In this document: positions 1 to 8,354 of the stretch, one piece after another
Layout of the letters: the number at the start of each line of letters is the position of its first letter
Position numbering within the stretch: the stretch's first letter is position 1
Assembly: GCA_050303615.1 (NCBI GenBank)
Contig: JBNLCC010000048.1
Coordinates: 16,202 to 80,201, forward strand
From: CAZDXJ01 sp050303615
Lineage (GTDB): Bacteria > Pseudomonadota > Gammaproteobacteria > Methylococcales > Methylomonadaceae
DNA: 64,000 nucleotides
Direction: 5' to 3'
The notes under the pieces: model-generated
The model's database searches: none
What the model was told of the DNA's origin: nothing
What the model saw: only the letters and a program-made list of their open reading frames with translations
Position numbers and translations under genes: made by a program

Positions 1-22
1 CATTTTTTTATTTGGCAGATGA

Positions 23-589
23 ATGAGCATTAAGTCAGACTTATGGATACGCCGTATGGCCGAGCAACACGGTATGATCGAACCGTTCGAGACTGGCCAG
101 GTCCGGGAGTCGGAGCGGGGGCGGGTTATTTCATACGGAACGTCGAGTTACGGTTACGATGTTCGCTGTTCCGATGAGTTCAAGATTTTTACCAACATAA
201 ACTCTGCTATTGTTGACCCGAAGGATTTTGATGCAGAGAGCTTTGTCGACGTCAAATCGGATGTGTGTATCATTCCGCCTAATTCCTTTGCCTTGGCGCG
301 CACCGTGGAATATTTCCGGATACCGCGCGATGTACTGACTGTTTGTCTGGGTAAGTCAACCTATGCCCGCTGCGGTATTATCGTCAATGTGACACCGCTG
401 GAACCGGAATGGGAAGGGCATGTGACACTGGAATTTTCCAATACGACGCCGTTGCCGGCTAAAATATATGCCAATGAAGGGGTTGCGCAAATGCTTTTTT
501 TGGGCGGCGATGAGGTCTGCGCAACATCTTATAAAGACCGGGGCGGCAAATATCAGGGGCAAAAGGGAGTGACTTTGCCTCGAGCCTGA
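23..589 (+). CDS. dcd: dCTP deaminase
   Basis: Deaminates dCTP to dUTP and ammonia in the cytosol, feeding dUMP for thymidylate synthesis. The 188 aa length is close to the family norm (about 190). The conserved core KSTYARCG is at residues 111-118 and the catalytic block WEGHVTLEF at 130-138, where E137 corresponds to the general base of the family and R116 to the conserved arginine. Another ATG lies 4 nt upstream but out of frame, and GGCAG at 14-18 is a modest ribosome binding site for the chosen start. The next gene follows after about 95 nt. The window cuts the upstream region, so operon membership on the left is unknown. Confidence 0.95.
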   Translation: MSIKSDLWIRRMAEQHGMIEPFETGQVRESERGRVISYGTSSYGYDVRCSDEFKIFTNINSAIVDPKDFDAESFVDVKSDVCIIPPNSFALARTVEYFRIPRDVLTVCLGKSTYARCGIIVNVTPLEPEWEGHVTLEFSNTTPLPAKIYANEGVAQMLFLGGDEVCATSYKDRGGKYQGQKGVTLPRA

Positions 590-683
590 GCGGAATGTCG
601 GATTTATTGGCAGTGTTCAGGAGCGGATGCCGTTTTTCATTCGGGAGCTAATTGTCTGCTCGTCATGAGGAGCGGTTCTCTAC

Positions 684-1292
684 GTGTTTTTAAGCATTAT
701 GAACAATTCCACAATCAACGAAGCTAATTTTTTTAAGGTCGCCTGTCTTTTCGAAAGCGCCTTGGTATTACTCGCGCTGGTTTTAGGCTGGATGGCCGGT
801 ATCAACCCGCTGGAACATATTGTTTTTTCCGAATCGGCAATTTTCCGTGGTTTGCTTGGGACAATTCCTTTGTACTTGATTTTTATGGCGCTCTACCAAA
901 TGGATATTGCAGCGCTACAGGATATCAGACGGATATTACTGGATACAGTGGGATCAAGCATGCATAAAATGCATTGGACGGACCTGCTGGTACTGGCGTC
1001 TATCGCCGGTATTTCAGAAGAAATTTTATTCCGGGGTTTGCTCCAGCCGTGGCTGGAATTGAAGTGGGGCATGGTGGCCGGGCTGATTTTCAGTAATGTG
1101 ATCTTCGGTTTGGTGCATGCCGTTACACCGCTTTATGCGGTACTGGCCGGCTTGGTCGGAGTTTATTTGGGGCTGTTTCTTGATTTTGGAGGAGAGCGGA
1201 ATTTGTTGACACCGATTATAATTCACGGTTGTTATGATTTTTTAGCATTTCTGGCGGTTATGCATTTTTACCGCAAGCAAAATTTATCCTGA
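684..1292 (+). CDS. CPBP family intramembrane glutamic endopeptidase
   Basis: Integral membrane protein of 202 aa with the CPBP (Abi/Rce1-like) signature: EEILFR at residues 112-117 and a second-motif histidine at H145 (GLVHAV). Several hydrophobic stretches span the rest, as expected for this family of membrane proteases and bacteriocin-immunity-like proteins. The substrate is unknown. The annotated start is a GTG preceded by GAGG (about 667); an ATG at 699 is an alternative that would remove five residues. The gene is convergent with the next one. A second, unrelated-looking CPBP protein lies at 33.9 kb. Confidence 0.85.
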   Translation: MFLSIMNNSTINEANFFKVACLFESALVLLALVLGWMAGINPLEHIVFSESAIFRGLLGTIPLYLIFMALYQMDIAALQDIRRILLDTVGSSMHKMHWTDLLVLASIAGISEEILFRGLLQPWLELKWGMVAGLIFSNVIFGLVHAVTPLYAVLAGLVGVYLGLFLDFGGERNLLTPIIIHGCYDFLAFLAVMHFYRKQNLS

Positions 1293-1310
1293 TTAAGCCG
1301 GCAAAACTTG

Positions 1311-1376
1311 AGCCGATCGTTGATCGGCTACACAAAAAATTCCCTTGCTTAATCGGTTTGAAAGCCGGCAGGCTTT
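1311..1376. terminator. Paired hairpins between convergent genes
   Basis: Two perfect stem-loops sit in the 86-nt gap between convergent genes. The first is AGCCGATC-GTT-GATCGGCT (1311-1329) and the second AAAGCC-GGCA-GGCTTT (1361-1376). Neither has a long U tract, but an A-rich run after the first would give U residues on the minus strand. A bidirectional terminator is the likely role, by inference. Confidence 0.45.
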
Positions 1377-1378
1377 AC

Positions 1379-2725
1379 CTACAGTTCGGCGCTATGACCG
1401 TTAATCGCTTTTAATTGTTGTTCGAGCAGTTTTTTTTCCGCCAGTAGTTTTGCGTATTTTTGTGTCAGCAACTGATTTGACTGCCTTAAGATTTCGTTTT
1501 CGGTAATCAAGTCACTTAGTTGATTACTGATGTCCGTTTCGTAATCAGCTAAATCTTCCTCAAACTCATCGTCCGCTGCCGGTTGATCGTTTGGCTCAAT
1601 TGAACCGACGTGGTCGAGGATGTTGCCGCCGACATCGGAAATATCAAATTTTGCGGGGGGCTTTTTTATTTCCTCGGGCGGTATGTTTTTCATGCCCCCT
1701 TTTAGAATCAGGGCCTGAAAATTACATTTGATCAGGTAAAAAGCCGCCGCTTCACTTAACTTGCCGTCGGCACAAATAACAATAACCTTTTTGCTCCGGT
1801 CCAGGTTTTTGACCTGCATGCGCAGCGAAAAGAACGGCGTATTAATGCTTCCGTCCACATGATTGGCTTGGTAGTCATCCGGAAGACGGACATCGATCAA
1901 TGTGGCTCCCTGTTTTTGCTGCTGCAGGGCGTTTTTGAAATCGATATAACTGAGTAACGGTTCCTTGATCAGGGTAATAAATTTTTCTTTGGGCAAACGT
2001 AATAGTGATATATCCGTTATTGCGGTTATGGAGAAGTTAGACGGACTTCCTGAAATAAGGGAGTCTTCTCCAAATGAGTCGTTACTACGAAATTTTGCCA
2101 GTTTTATCGGTTTTGCCGTTGGGGTTGGCTTGCGGGTTAACAAACATTGGCCTTTCTTAATCAGATAGTAATAGTCGTCTTTTTGCCCTTGTTCGACAAT
2201 AATCTCCTCTTTATGAAACCGGACCTCCTGAAAGCCAAGCAATATCTGCTGCAGATTGGCGGCGGGCAGGCGTTGAAAAACCGGTGATTTCAAAATGTTG
2301 GTCATCCAGTCATCCGGTTGTTGTTCGACAACTTCGGTGACAAGATAATTGTTTTCCTCTTCTTCGTAATAAACTGTCGGCGGATTGTCGAGGAGATCTC
2401 TTTTGACGTTAACATAGCGGATGTCGGTGTTCGCGACGGCGTCGACCTGACGCGGATTTTGATGCGCCAGGGAGAACTGGGCGGCAACACTGCCGGCGGA
2501 AATTGCTTCGACAAAAAGCCCTTGCGCCTGTAAGAATACTTCACCGCTGAGTAAATAAACCAAATCCTGGTCATCATCCCCTTTTTTAAATAAAACAGCG
2601 CCTTTGCCGGCTTCTTCGACAGTGATTTCCATACAAAGCGCTTCAAAATGCAAATTGGATAAGGTCGCCAAGGGGATAAGCTTCCGGACTGCAAGACCGT
2701 CAGGGGATTTGATATCAATGGCCAT
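1379..2725 (-). CDS. Tandem cyclic nucleotide-binding domain / rhodanese fusion protein
   Basis: Cytoplasmic 448 aa protein with no signal peptide. Two cNMP-binding-like beta-roll domains occupy roughly residues 15-115 and 140-255 (the second has the typical FGEDSLISG segment). A rhodanese domain follows (about 260-350) with LIDVRLPDDYQANHV and a probable active-site cysteine in VICADGKLS. The C-terminus is acidic and then coiled-coil (about 400-445). Known relatives with this layout are taken to be regulators, but no function is assigned. It is transcribed alone, divergent from the lipoprotein gene at 3112. The ATG start at 2725 gives a domain that begins directly. Confidence 0.8.
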   Translation of the reverse strand: MAIDIKSPDGLAVRKLIPLATLSNLHFEALCMEITVEEAGKGAVLFKKGDDDQDLVYLLSGEVFLQAQGLFVEAISAGSVAAQFSLAHQNPRQVDAVANTDIRYVNVKRDLLDNPPTVYYEEEENNYLVTEVVEQQPDDWMTNILKSPVFQRLPAANLQQILLGFQEVRFHKEEIIVEQGQKDDYYYLIKKGQCLLTRKPTPTAKPIKLAKFRSNDSFGEDSLISGSPSNFSITAITDISLLRLPKEKFITLIKEPLLSYIDFKNALQQQKQGATLIDVRLPDDYQANHVDGSINTPFFSLRMQVKNLDRSKKVIVICADGKLSEAAAFYLIKCNFQALILKGGMKNIPPEEIKKPPAKFDISDVGGNILDHVGSIEPNDQPAADDEFEEDLADYETDISNQLSDLITENEILRQSNQLLTQKYAKLLAEKKLLEQQLKAINGHSAEL

Positions 2726-3111
2726 TTATAAAATCAGTGTATTTAGTATCTGTTGTCTATTTTGTGTTTTCAATACGGTTGGTACGTGCGCTTCGTACAA
2801 AGTAAAAAATCCGAATACCCGTTTGCTTTTCTGCATTTCGCCGGCTTGCGTTTAGATTAGCTTAAGCCGGTAAATTTGGCAAAATTGTCGAAGTCATTTC
2901 AGTTTTTAAAGCGCCGACGCAATAAATTTTGCCTAATGATAAAACATTCCAGTCTCGGTTAGAACGGGATAAACATTAATTGATAATAAAATGCGGCGCG
3001 TTTTGTTATGATGTGAGTCAATTGTTTTTGGAAACCGGTAAGCGAATAAAAGAGGTTTAGTACCGTCAATTTTTATAAAAGTCTTACGTATCAGTTTATG
3101 GAGAGTTACCT
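2726..3111. other. Divergent intergenic region, no gene seen
   Basis: This 386-nt A+T-rich gap separates two divergent genes and must hold both promoters. TATGAT at 3007-3012 could be a -10 element for the rightward gene and TTGATA occurs at 2980-2985, but the 21-nt spacing between them is too long, so no promoter is assigned. No RNA gene or repeat is recognisable. Confidence 0.4.
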
Positions 3112-4404
3112 ATGATGGCAATTAATGTGTCAGCGGAGTTGAAAAATAAACTATTGTTTTTGACATTGTTGTGTTCGGGCTTTGTACTATCGGGTTGTGC
3201 GAGTTTCGGTAAAGGCGTAGCGGAAGCGGTGTTGGAGAAAACCGATGAACAGGATGTACGGGTTTGTGAAATATGGGGAGAGCCGTTCGTCGGCATTGAT
3301 CAAAAACTGCAAAGGGGGAGAGGTAAAACCAAGGTGCTGATGACGCATGGCGTCGGTGACCACAGTCCGGGTTATTCCACCGAATTTATGGAAAAACTGG
3401 CTGCCGAACTGGATTTAACGGTCAGGTCAAGGGACAGCAAGAATATTTCCCTAACCGATCCTCTTAATACCAGCAAAAATCTGGGGAACCTCAGGGTTAC
3501 CCGCTTTATGGATGAAACACGGAGCAGGGAAATGCTGTTTTATGAATTGACCTGGTCGGAAATCACTAAAAAACAAAAGGCCTTGCTGGCTTTTGACGAC
3601 TCCGGTGAATATTCTTTCAGAAGGACGGAAATCAATAACATGCTGAAGGGCTTCGCCAATGATACCGGACCGGACCCGATCATTTATCTGGGTGAAAGCC
3701 GGCGGGATATTTTAACTGCATTTGCCCAGTCGTTTTGCTGGATGGCGCAGGGCAACTGGGAGCAATTGCCGCCTGGTTACGGCAAGCCGGTATGTTCGGC
3801 GATTAAGAGTAAGGCGTCCGACTATGTAAGGGACGATGAATATGTGTTGATTTCACATAGTCTGGGCAGCCGGATAACGATAGACGGCATGCAATTTATT
3901 GCTGAAAATTACAAACAATCAATGGCTCGTCAGCCTGAGGAAGCTAAAAAAATGATTGCAGCGCTGCAACAGAAACATATTCCTATTTTTATGTTGTCCA
4001 ATCAATTGCCGATGCTGCAGCTTGGCCGCGAGTTGCCTGAAGTTTCCAGTCAGAAAGAAACGTATTGCACACCGGGGGCGCCTCACTATAATGAACGGTT
4101 GGTTACAAAAACACCGATAATAGCAGTCAGTGACCCTAATGATTTGCTGAGTTATGCGATACCGCCGGGATTCAGTAATGCTTATCTGGATTCCAGATTA
4201 TGCACAGAAGTGACTAATATCAATATCAATATTGCCAAAATTGTCGACATATTCGGGCTCGGTCAGGTTGCCAATCCATTGCAGGCTCATGTCGGCTATG
4301 ATACCGATGCACGGGTTGTTGCGCTGATCGCCAAAGGTATAGGTCAGCCGGAAACGGCGGCAATTGTCAATGAAAGGTGTCAATGGACGGAGTTAGTAGA
4401 CTAA
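3112..4404 (+). CDS. Exported lipoprotein with alpha/beta-hydrolase motifs
   Basis: 430 aa. The N-terminus is a lipoprotein signal: a hydrophobic stretch ending in the lipobox LSGC, with C29 as the lipidated cysteine. HGVGDH at 79-84 resembles the oxyanion-loop motif of lipases. ISHSLGS at 247-253 is a GxSxG-like nucleophile elbow with S250 as candidate nucleophile. This suggests a serine hydrolase at the inner face of the outer membrane or in the periplasm; the substrate is unknown. The ATG at 3112 follows GGAGAG by about seven nt; a second ATG comes directly after. It stands alone, with no operon partner. Confidence 0.7.
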   Translation: MMAINVSAELKNKLLFLTLLCSGFVLSGCASFGKGVAEAVLEKTDEQDVRVCEIWGEPFVGIDQKLQRGRGKTKVLMTHGVGDHSPGYSTEFMEKLAAELDLTVRSRDSKNISLTDPLNTSKNLGNLRVTRFMDETRSREMLFYELTWSEITKKQKALLAFDDSGEYSFRRTEINNMLKGFANDTGPDPIIYLGESRRDILTAFAQSFCWMAQGNWEQLPPGYGKPVCSAIKSKASDYVRDDEYVLISHSLGSRITIDGMQFIAENYKQSMARQPEEAKKMIAALQQKHIPIFMLSNQLPMLQLGRELPEVSSQKETYCTPGAPHYNERLVTKTPIIAVSDPNDLLSYAIPPGFSNAYLDSRLCTEVTNININIAKIVDIFGLGQVANPLQAHVGYDTDARVVALIAKGIGQPETAAIVNERCQWTELVD

Positions 4405-4537
4405 AACAGTTATTCGGACTTAACAAACCTTGTGTTGTTGCAACCGTTTATCCATACGCGCCGTACCCGGTGCTTCGGAGCTTGCCTGCCGGATCGGACG
4501 AAAAGAGATAAGACCAACATTTGGCGTGCGAACACGA

Positions 4538-4576
4538 TGTGCCGCAAGACTGTAAAATCTTTGCTATTGCGGCACA
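4538..4576. repeat. 10-bp perfect inverted repeat
   Basis: TGTGCCGCAA (4538-4547) and TTGCGGCACA (4567-4576) form a perfect 10-bp stem with a 19-nt loop, between the lipoprotein gene and the convergent gspB-like gene. There is no U tract. It may be a weak terminator or a protein-binding site. Confidence 0.4.
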
Positions 4577-4591
4577 CACATCCCGGCAACG

Positions 4592-5560
4592 TCAGGGGCG
4601 TTTAATGCGAAAAGTTTTTCCTTCGTATTTAACCACCAGGCTGTCGGCCAGAATTTCTTTTAGTTCCAAACCTTCCGCAAGATACTCGCCGGCTGTGAAG
4701 CGGGTCATATCGGCCATGATATAGCGATGGTTCGGGTCCTCGTCGTAGACATAGACATTAATATACAACTCCGGAACACGCCGGCGAAAATCGTAAGGCA
4801 GTTCCTTAAGCAGAGGAAGATCGTTTGGTTTCCTTTGCGTCTTTCTCGGCGACGGCGGATGCCGGGCAGGAGCTGTCCTGCCATCATTCATGTCGGGCAG
4901 GGCGGGTTCGACATGGCTAAGCTGTTTGGCTGCTTTTTGTACTGCAATCAGTTCCGTTTCAGCCGTGGCAGCGATTTCCGGCGCTTCATCTTTTATAGTG
5001 CCGACGACGTCTTCCTGAGCGTTATCGGTATTTGTCGCTAAATGTTTTGGTTCGGTATTTTCCTTGCCTTTTTTGAGCTGAGGTGCGGCAGCGATCGCAT
5101 CCGGCTTATTCGTGATATCGGCGGTTTGATCTGCTTTTCCGGGTTTTGCAGGTTTGTCTTGCGTGTGGGTTGTGCGCAGCGGCTGATCTTCCCGGTCGGC
5201 CTTTCTGGAAGCGACGATATCGGCAATAGACGGCTCGTCCGGGAGGACTATTGGTTTCTCGTTTTTGTTAATTTGTTGCGTGGGGCGGTAGGGGGCAACT
5301 GTTTGGCTTGCAGGTGAAATCGAAGAGGCGGTGGCGGGCGGTTCCGCATGGGATTGTGTATCGGTTTTTTCTGTCTGTCTGCCCGACCAAAAGAAAATTG
5401 CCAGCGCGGCCAGGTTAAGTACCAGCAAGCCGATGATAAACCATGACCAGCGATTTTGCGGCAAATGTTGATTTTCAGGAAATCCGTGTTGCAGCGTCGG
5501 GACTTGGCCATTGCGGCGTTCCTGTTCTGACTTGCGTAAGGCATTTAAAATATATGACAT
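4592..5560 (-). CDS. GspB/ExeB-like general secretion pathway protein
   Basis: 322 aa from the start MSYILNALRKSEQERR, the typical N-terminus of GspB/ExeB proteins; upstream codons in the same frame overlap the preceding gene and are not needed. One transmembrane helix lies near residues 35-55. A long Pro/Lys/Glu-rich spacer follows, then a C-terminal GspB domain (about 250-322) containing YINVYVYDEDPNHRYI. With ExeA, GspB assembles or anchors the type II secretin through peptidoglycan in Aeromonas-like systems. Its start lies 4 nt after the stop of the exeA-like gene, so the two are one operon. No other type II secretion gene lies nearby. Confidence 0.85.
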   Translation of the reverse strand: MSYILNALRKSEQERRNGQVPTLQHGFPENQHLPQNRWSWFIIGLLVLNLAALAIFFWSGRQTEKTDTQSHAEPPATASSISPASQTVAPYRPTQQINKNEKPIVLPDEPSIADIVASRKADREDQPLRTTHTQDKPAKPGKADQTADITNKPDAIAAAPQLKKGKENTEPKHLATNTDNAQEDVVGTIKDEAPEIAATAETELIAVQKAAKQLSHVEPALPDMNDGRTAPARHPPSPRKTQRKPNDLPLLKELPYDFRRRVPELYINVYVYDEDPNHRYIMADMTRFTAGEYLAEGLELKEILADSLVVKYEGKTFRIKRP

Positions 5561-5564
5561 ATCG

Positions 5565-7268
5565 TTAATCAGTGTGTTCCAGTTTTGGAAAATCGGTTTT
5601 GGCAAAGGCGTTTTGCAGATATAGGATCGTCCGTGAACCGACTATGCCGTCGGCGTTTAAATGATTATCGCTCTGAAATGCTTTGAGGCGTTGTTCCAGT
5701 TGCCTGTCAAAAAGCTCCGGTTTGGTGGTTGCGGTTTTTTTCCCGTCAATATGGTCCAGTTGGTTTCGCATCCATAAAACACGCGCGGAACTTGTCTGCG
5801 GGTACATGGTTATCGTTCCGCCGGGGAAAGGGGGTTTCCAAAGAATCAGATAATAACCTTGCCAATACGTTAACATGTTTTCAAGCCGAACGATAACATC
5901 CTCCCCGGAGGGTGAGCGTAATACCGGAAAACCCTGATCCATTCCGATCAGCAGCGCATAACGCTTTTGCCCGTTCTGCAGGATAAATTCCAAAACCGCA
6001 GGCCGGTTAAGGCCTAACAGGTCTTTCAGGGTGCCTTGATCAAGTAAGCAGCGAAAACCGCTTTGCAACGCATATTTGCAGTTGACAAGCCGGTTTTCCG
6101 GTACCGTTTGGCCCCACATTTCGAATGCCTGTATGAGTGCTCGCTGCAAGGAAAGTTCCGGATTGTCGATGAAGTCACTGAATTCGGCTACTGATGGCGC
6201 TGCCGGTTTCGACGGTTCCGCGACCGCGGGCTTTTCGGTTACTGCGGGCGGCGGCGGTTTGTCCGTTTCCACATGCTGTTCCACGGTAGCGTCAGGTTTT
6301 GCCGGAACAGGTTTTTCGGCTGGGGCTTGTTCAATTTGAGGTATCGAGGCAACGGTTTCGGTTTTTTCCGGTGCGGCAAAAAAATAGCTTGCGCTCAAAC
6401 CGAAACATATCAGAAACAGCAAAAAAATAAACAGCTGGATTTGGGTAAATCTTTTCCTTTCGGTGTCCAGCGCTTCTTGCGCCGCTTTATTGACGATACC
6501 GGGTGTAACATGGTGCACTCCGGTGGCATAAGCGCCGAGCAGCGACCGGTCGCAAAGGATGTTGATCAGGCGAGGGATGCCTTGTGAAATTTTATAGATT
6601 TTGCGTATCGCGCTTTCCTTGAAAATGCCGGTATCGCCGCCGCTGACGGAAAGGCGGTGCTGAATGTAAGTACGGCTTTCGGCAAAAGTTAACGCTTCCA
6701 GATGATAGCGGGCGGTGATGCGCTGATTGAGCTGACGCAATTCCCTACGGTTCAGAAGCTGCTTTAACTCCGGCTGGCCGACCAAGACAATTTGCAATAG
6801 TTTGGTTTTTGCCGTTTCCAGGTTAGTCAGTAAACGAATCTGTTCCAATACCTCAAAACTGAGATTTTGCGCTTCATCTATCATCAATACCGTGTGCCTG
6901 CCTTTGGCGTGGGCTTCAAGCAAGTATTTGTTGAGCAGGTCGGTGAAAACTTTCAGGCTTTGCTTGTCCGGTGTATAGGCGATACCCAATTCATCGCAAA
7001 TATTGGCCAGCAACTCCAATGCATTTAATTTAGGATTTAGAATCAGGGCAATATCGACGTCTTGCGGTAGTTGCTGCAGCAAACATTGGCACAGTGTGGT
7101 TTTGCCGGTACCTACTTCGCCAGTTAGTGCAATAAAACCACCGCCGACATTGATGCCGTAAAGTAAATGTGCCAACCCCTCCTGATGGCGATGACTCATG
7201 TAAAGAAAATGCGGGTCGGGGGCAATTGAAAACGGCAATTCCTTAAAATGAAAATATTGTTTATACAA
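5565..7268 (-). CDS. ExeA-like AAA ATPase with peptidoglycan-binding domain
   Basis: 567 aa. The N-terminal AAA ATPase has Walker A GEVGTGKT (residues 50-57) and Walker B TVLMIDE (126-132). A transmembrane helix at about 278-297 is followed by a Pro/Ala/Lys-rich periplasmic linker. The C-terminus carries a peptidase-like/unknown segment and then a PG_binding_1 motif (LKAFQSDNHLNADGIVG near 525-545). This matches GspA/ExeA, which couples ATP hydrolysis to passage of the type II secretin through peptidoglycan. It is first in the exeA-gspB pair and divergent from the DUF3014 gene. Confidence 0.87.
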   Translation of the reverse strand: MYKQYFHFKELPFSIAPDPHFLYMSHRHQEGLAHLLYGINVGGGFIALTGEVGTGKTTLCQCLLQQLPQDVDIALILNPKLNALELLANICDELGIAYTPDKQSLKVFTDLLNKYLLEAHAKGRHTVLMIDEAQNLSFEVLEQIRLLTNLETAKTKLLQIVLVGQPELKQLLNRRELRQLNQRITARYHLEALTFAESRTYIQHRLSVSGGDTGIFKESAIRKIYKISQGIPRLINILCDRSLLGAYATGVHHVTPGIVNKAAQEALDTERKRFTQIQLFIFLLFLICFGLSASYFFAAPEKTETVASIPQIEQAPAEKPVPAKPDATVEQHVETDKPPPPAVTEKPAVAEPSKPAAPSVAEFSDFIDNPELSLQRALIQAFEMWGQTVPENRLVNCKYALQSGFRCLLDQGTLKDLLGLNRPAVLEFILQNGQKRYALLIGMDQGFPVLRSPSGEDVIVRLENMLTYWQGYYLILWKPPFPGGTITMYPQTSSARVLWMRNQLDHIDGKKTATTKPELFDRQLEQRLKAFQSDNHLNADGIVGSRTILYLQNAFAKTDFPKLEHTD

Positions 7269-7365
7269 AGCTGTTATTTTGACCGGGGATACAATAATAT
7301 TGGTGGTATTCTAAATCAATCCATTCGTTGAACAAACCAATACCATTAAATTTAAGGAAAAGAAC

Positions 7366-8283
7366 ATGGGCAGATACGACGCAAGACAAAACGAAAGCTC
7401 ACTCAATCTGGTGATTGTCGGTCTGGTTGTGCTTTTCGCAGGGATCGGCATTTATTTTTTGACGCAAGATAATGATCAAACAAAGCAACAACAGCAGCAA
7501 CCGCTCAGTCTTCCGGAGGCCCCGCCGCAAATCGAGCCGCCGGTTTCGGTCGGGCAGCCGCTAAGTAAGCCCGGAACAACTGCAGAAACGGCGAATGAGT
7601 CAGCGGGACAAGATACGGAGGTGACCGAGGATGTGGAAACGGAAACAACCGAACAAGCCGAAGAACCGGTGGAACTACCGGTCCTTGCCGATAGCGATGC
7701 CATGTTCAGGGAGGATTTACTCAGCCTGTCCCAGGGGTTGGCGCCATGGCTGAACACCAAGGACTTAATCAGCAAATACCTGGTTATCGCCAATGACTTT
7801 TCGCAAGGGCTGCGCATTTATAATCACCTTGCATTTCTTCAGCTCCAACAACCGTTTGTTGCCGGCCGGGATCAAAATGGCTTGTATATGGATGAGCAAG
7901 GTTACCGGCGTTATGATAAATTGGCCGCGGCAGTCAATGCACTGGATGTGCAGGCAACGATAGCCGTCTATAATAAATACCGGCCGCTGCTGCTTGAGGT
8001 GTTCGCGGGCTTTGGCTATCCCGAAGGCCATCAATTGGATGATCTGTTTAAAAAATCCGCTGCTGAAATTCTTGAAGCGCCGATTATTAATGGACGTATT
8101 GCGCTTTACCGTCCCAGCGTACGCTACAAATACAGCGACCCAAAACTTGAAAAACTAAGCGGGGTGCAAAAGCAATTGCTGCGTATGGGCCCCAAAAACA
8201 CCAAACTTATCCAGGACAAAGTGCGGTTGTTGATCGAAGCACTGGTCAATCAATCGGATCCGGAAAGCGTCACTTTGGGCTAA
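7366..8283 (+). CDS. DUF3014 domain protein
   Basis: 305 aa. One N-terminal membrane anchor (about residues 13-34) is followed by a Gln/Pro/Glu/Thr-rich linker to about residue 105 and then a compact C-terminal domain containing LLSLSQGLAPWLNTKDLISKY, typical of DUF3014. This predicts a periplasmic domain tethered to the inner membrane. Function is not known for the family. An AAGGAAAAG ribosome binding site lies 5-10 nt before the ATG. It is divergent from exeA and 71 nt upstream of recC, with which it may be co-transcribed. Confidence 0.75.
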   Translation: MGRYDARQNESSLNLVIVGLVVLFAGIGIYFLTQDNDQTKQQQQQPLSLPEAPPQIEPPVSVGQPLSKPGTTAETANESAGQDTEVTEDVETETTEQAEEPVELPVLADSDAMFREDLLSLSQGLAPWLNTKDLISKYLVIANDFSQGLRIYNHLAFLQLQQPFVAGRDQNGLYMDEQGYRRYDKLAAAVNALDVQATIAVYNKYRPLLLEVFAGFGYPEGHQLDDLFKKSAAEILEAPIINGRIALYRPSVRYKYSDPKLEKLSGVQKQLLRMGPKNTKLIQDKVRLLIEALVNQSDPESVTLG

Positions 8284-8354
8284 ATAGTGCCCGGTGCGTT
8301 CAGCGTCATGAATGTGACGCATCGTGAACTGATTTAATCAAAAAACCAATCTGC

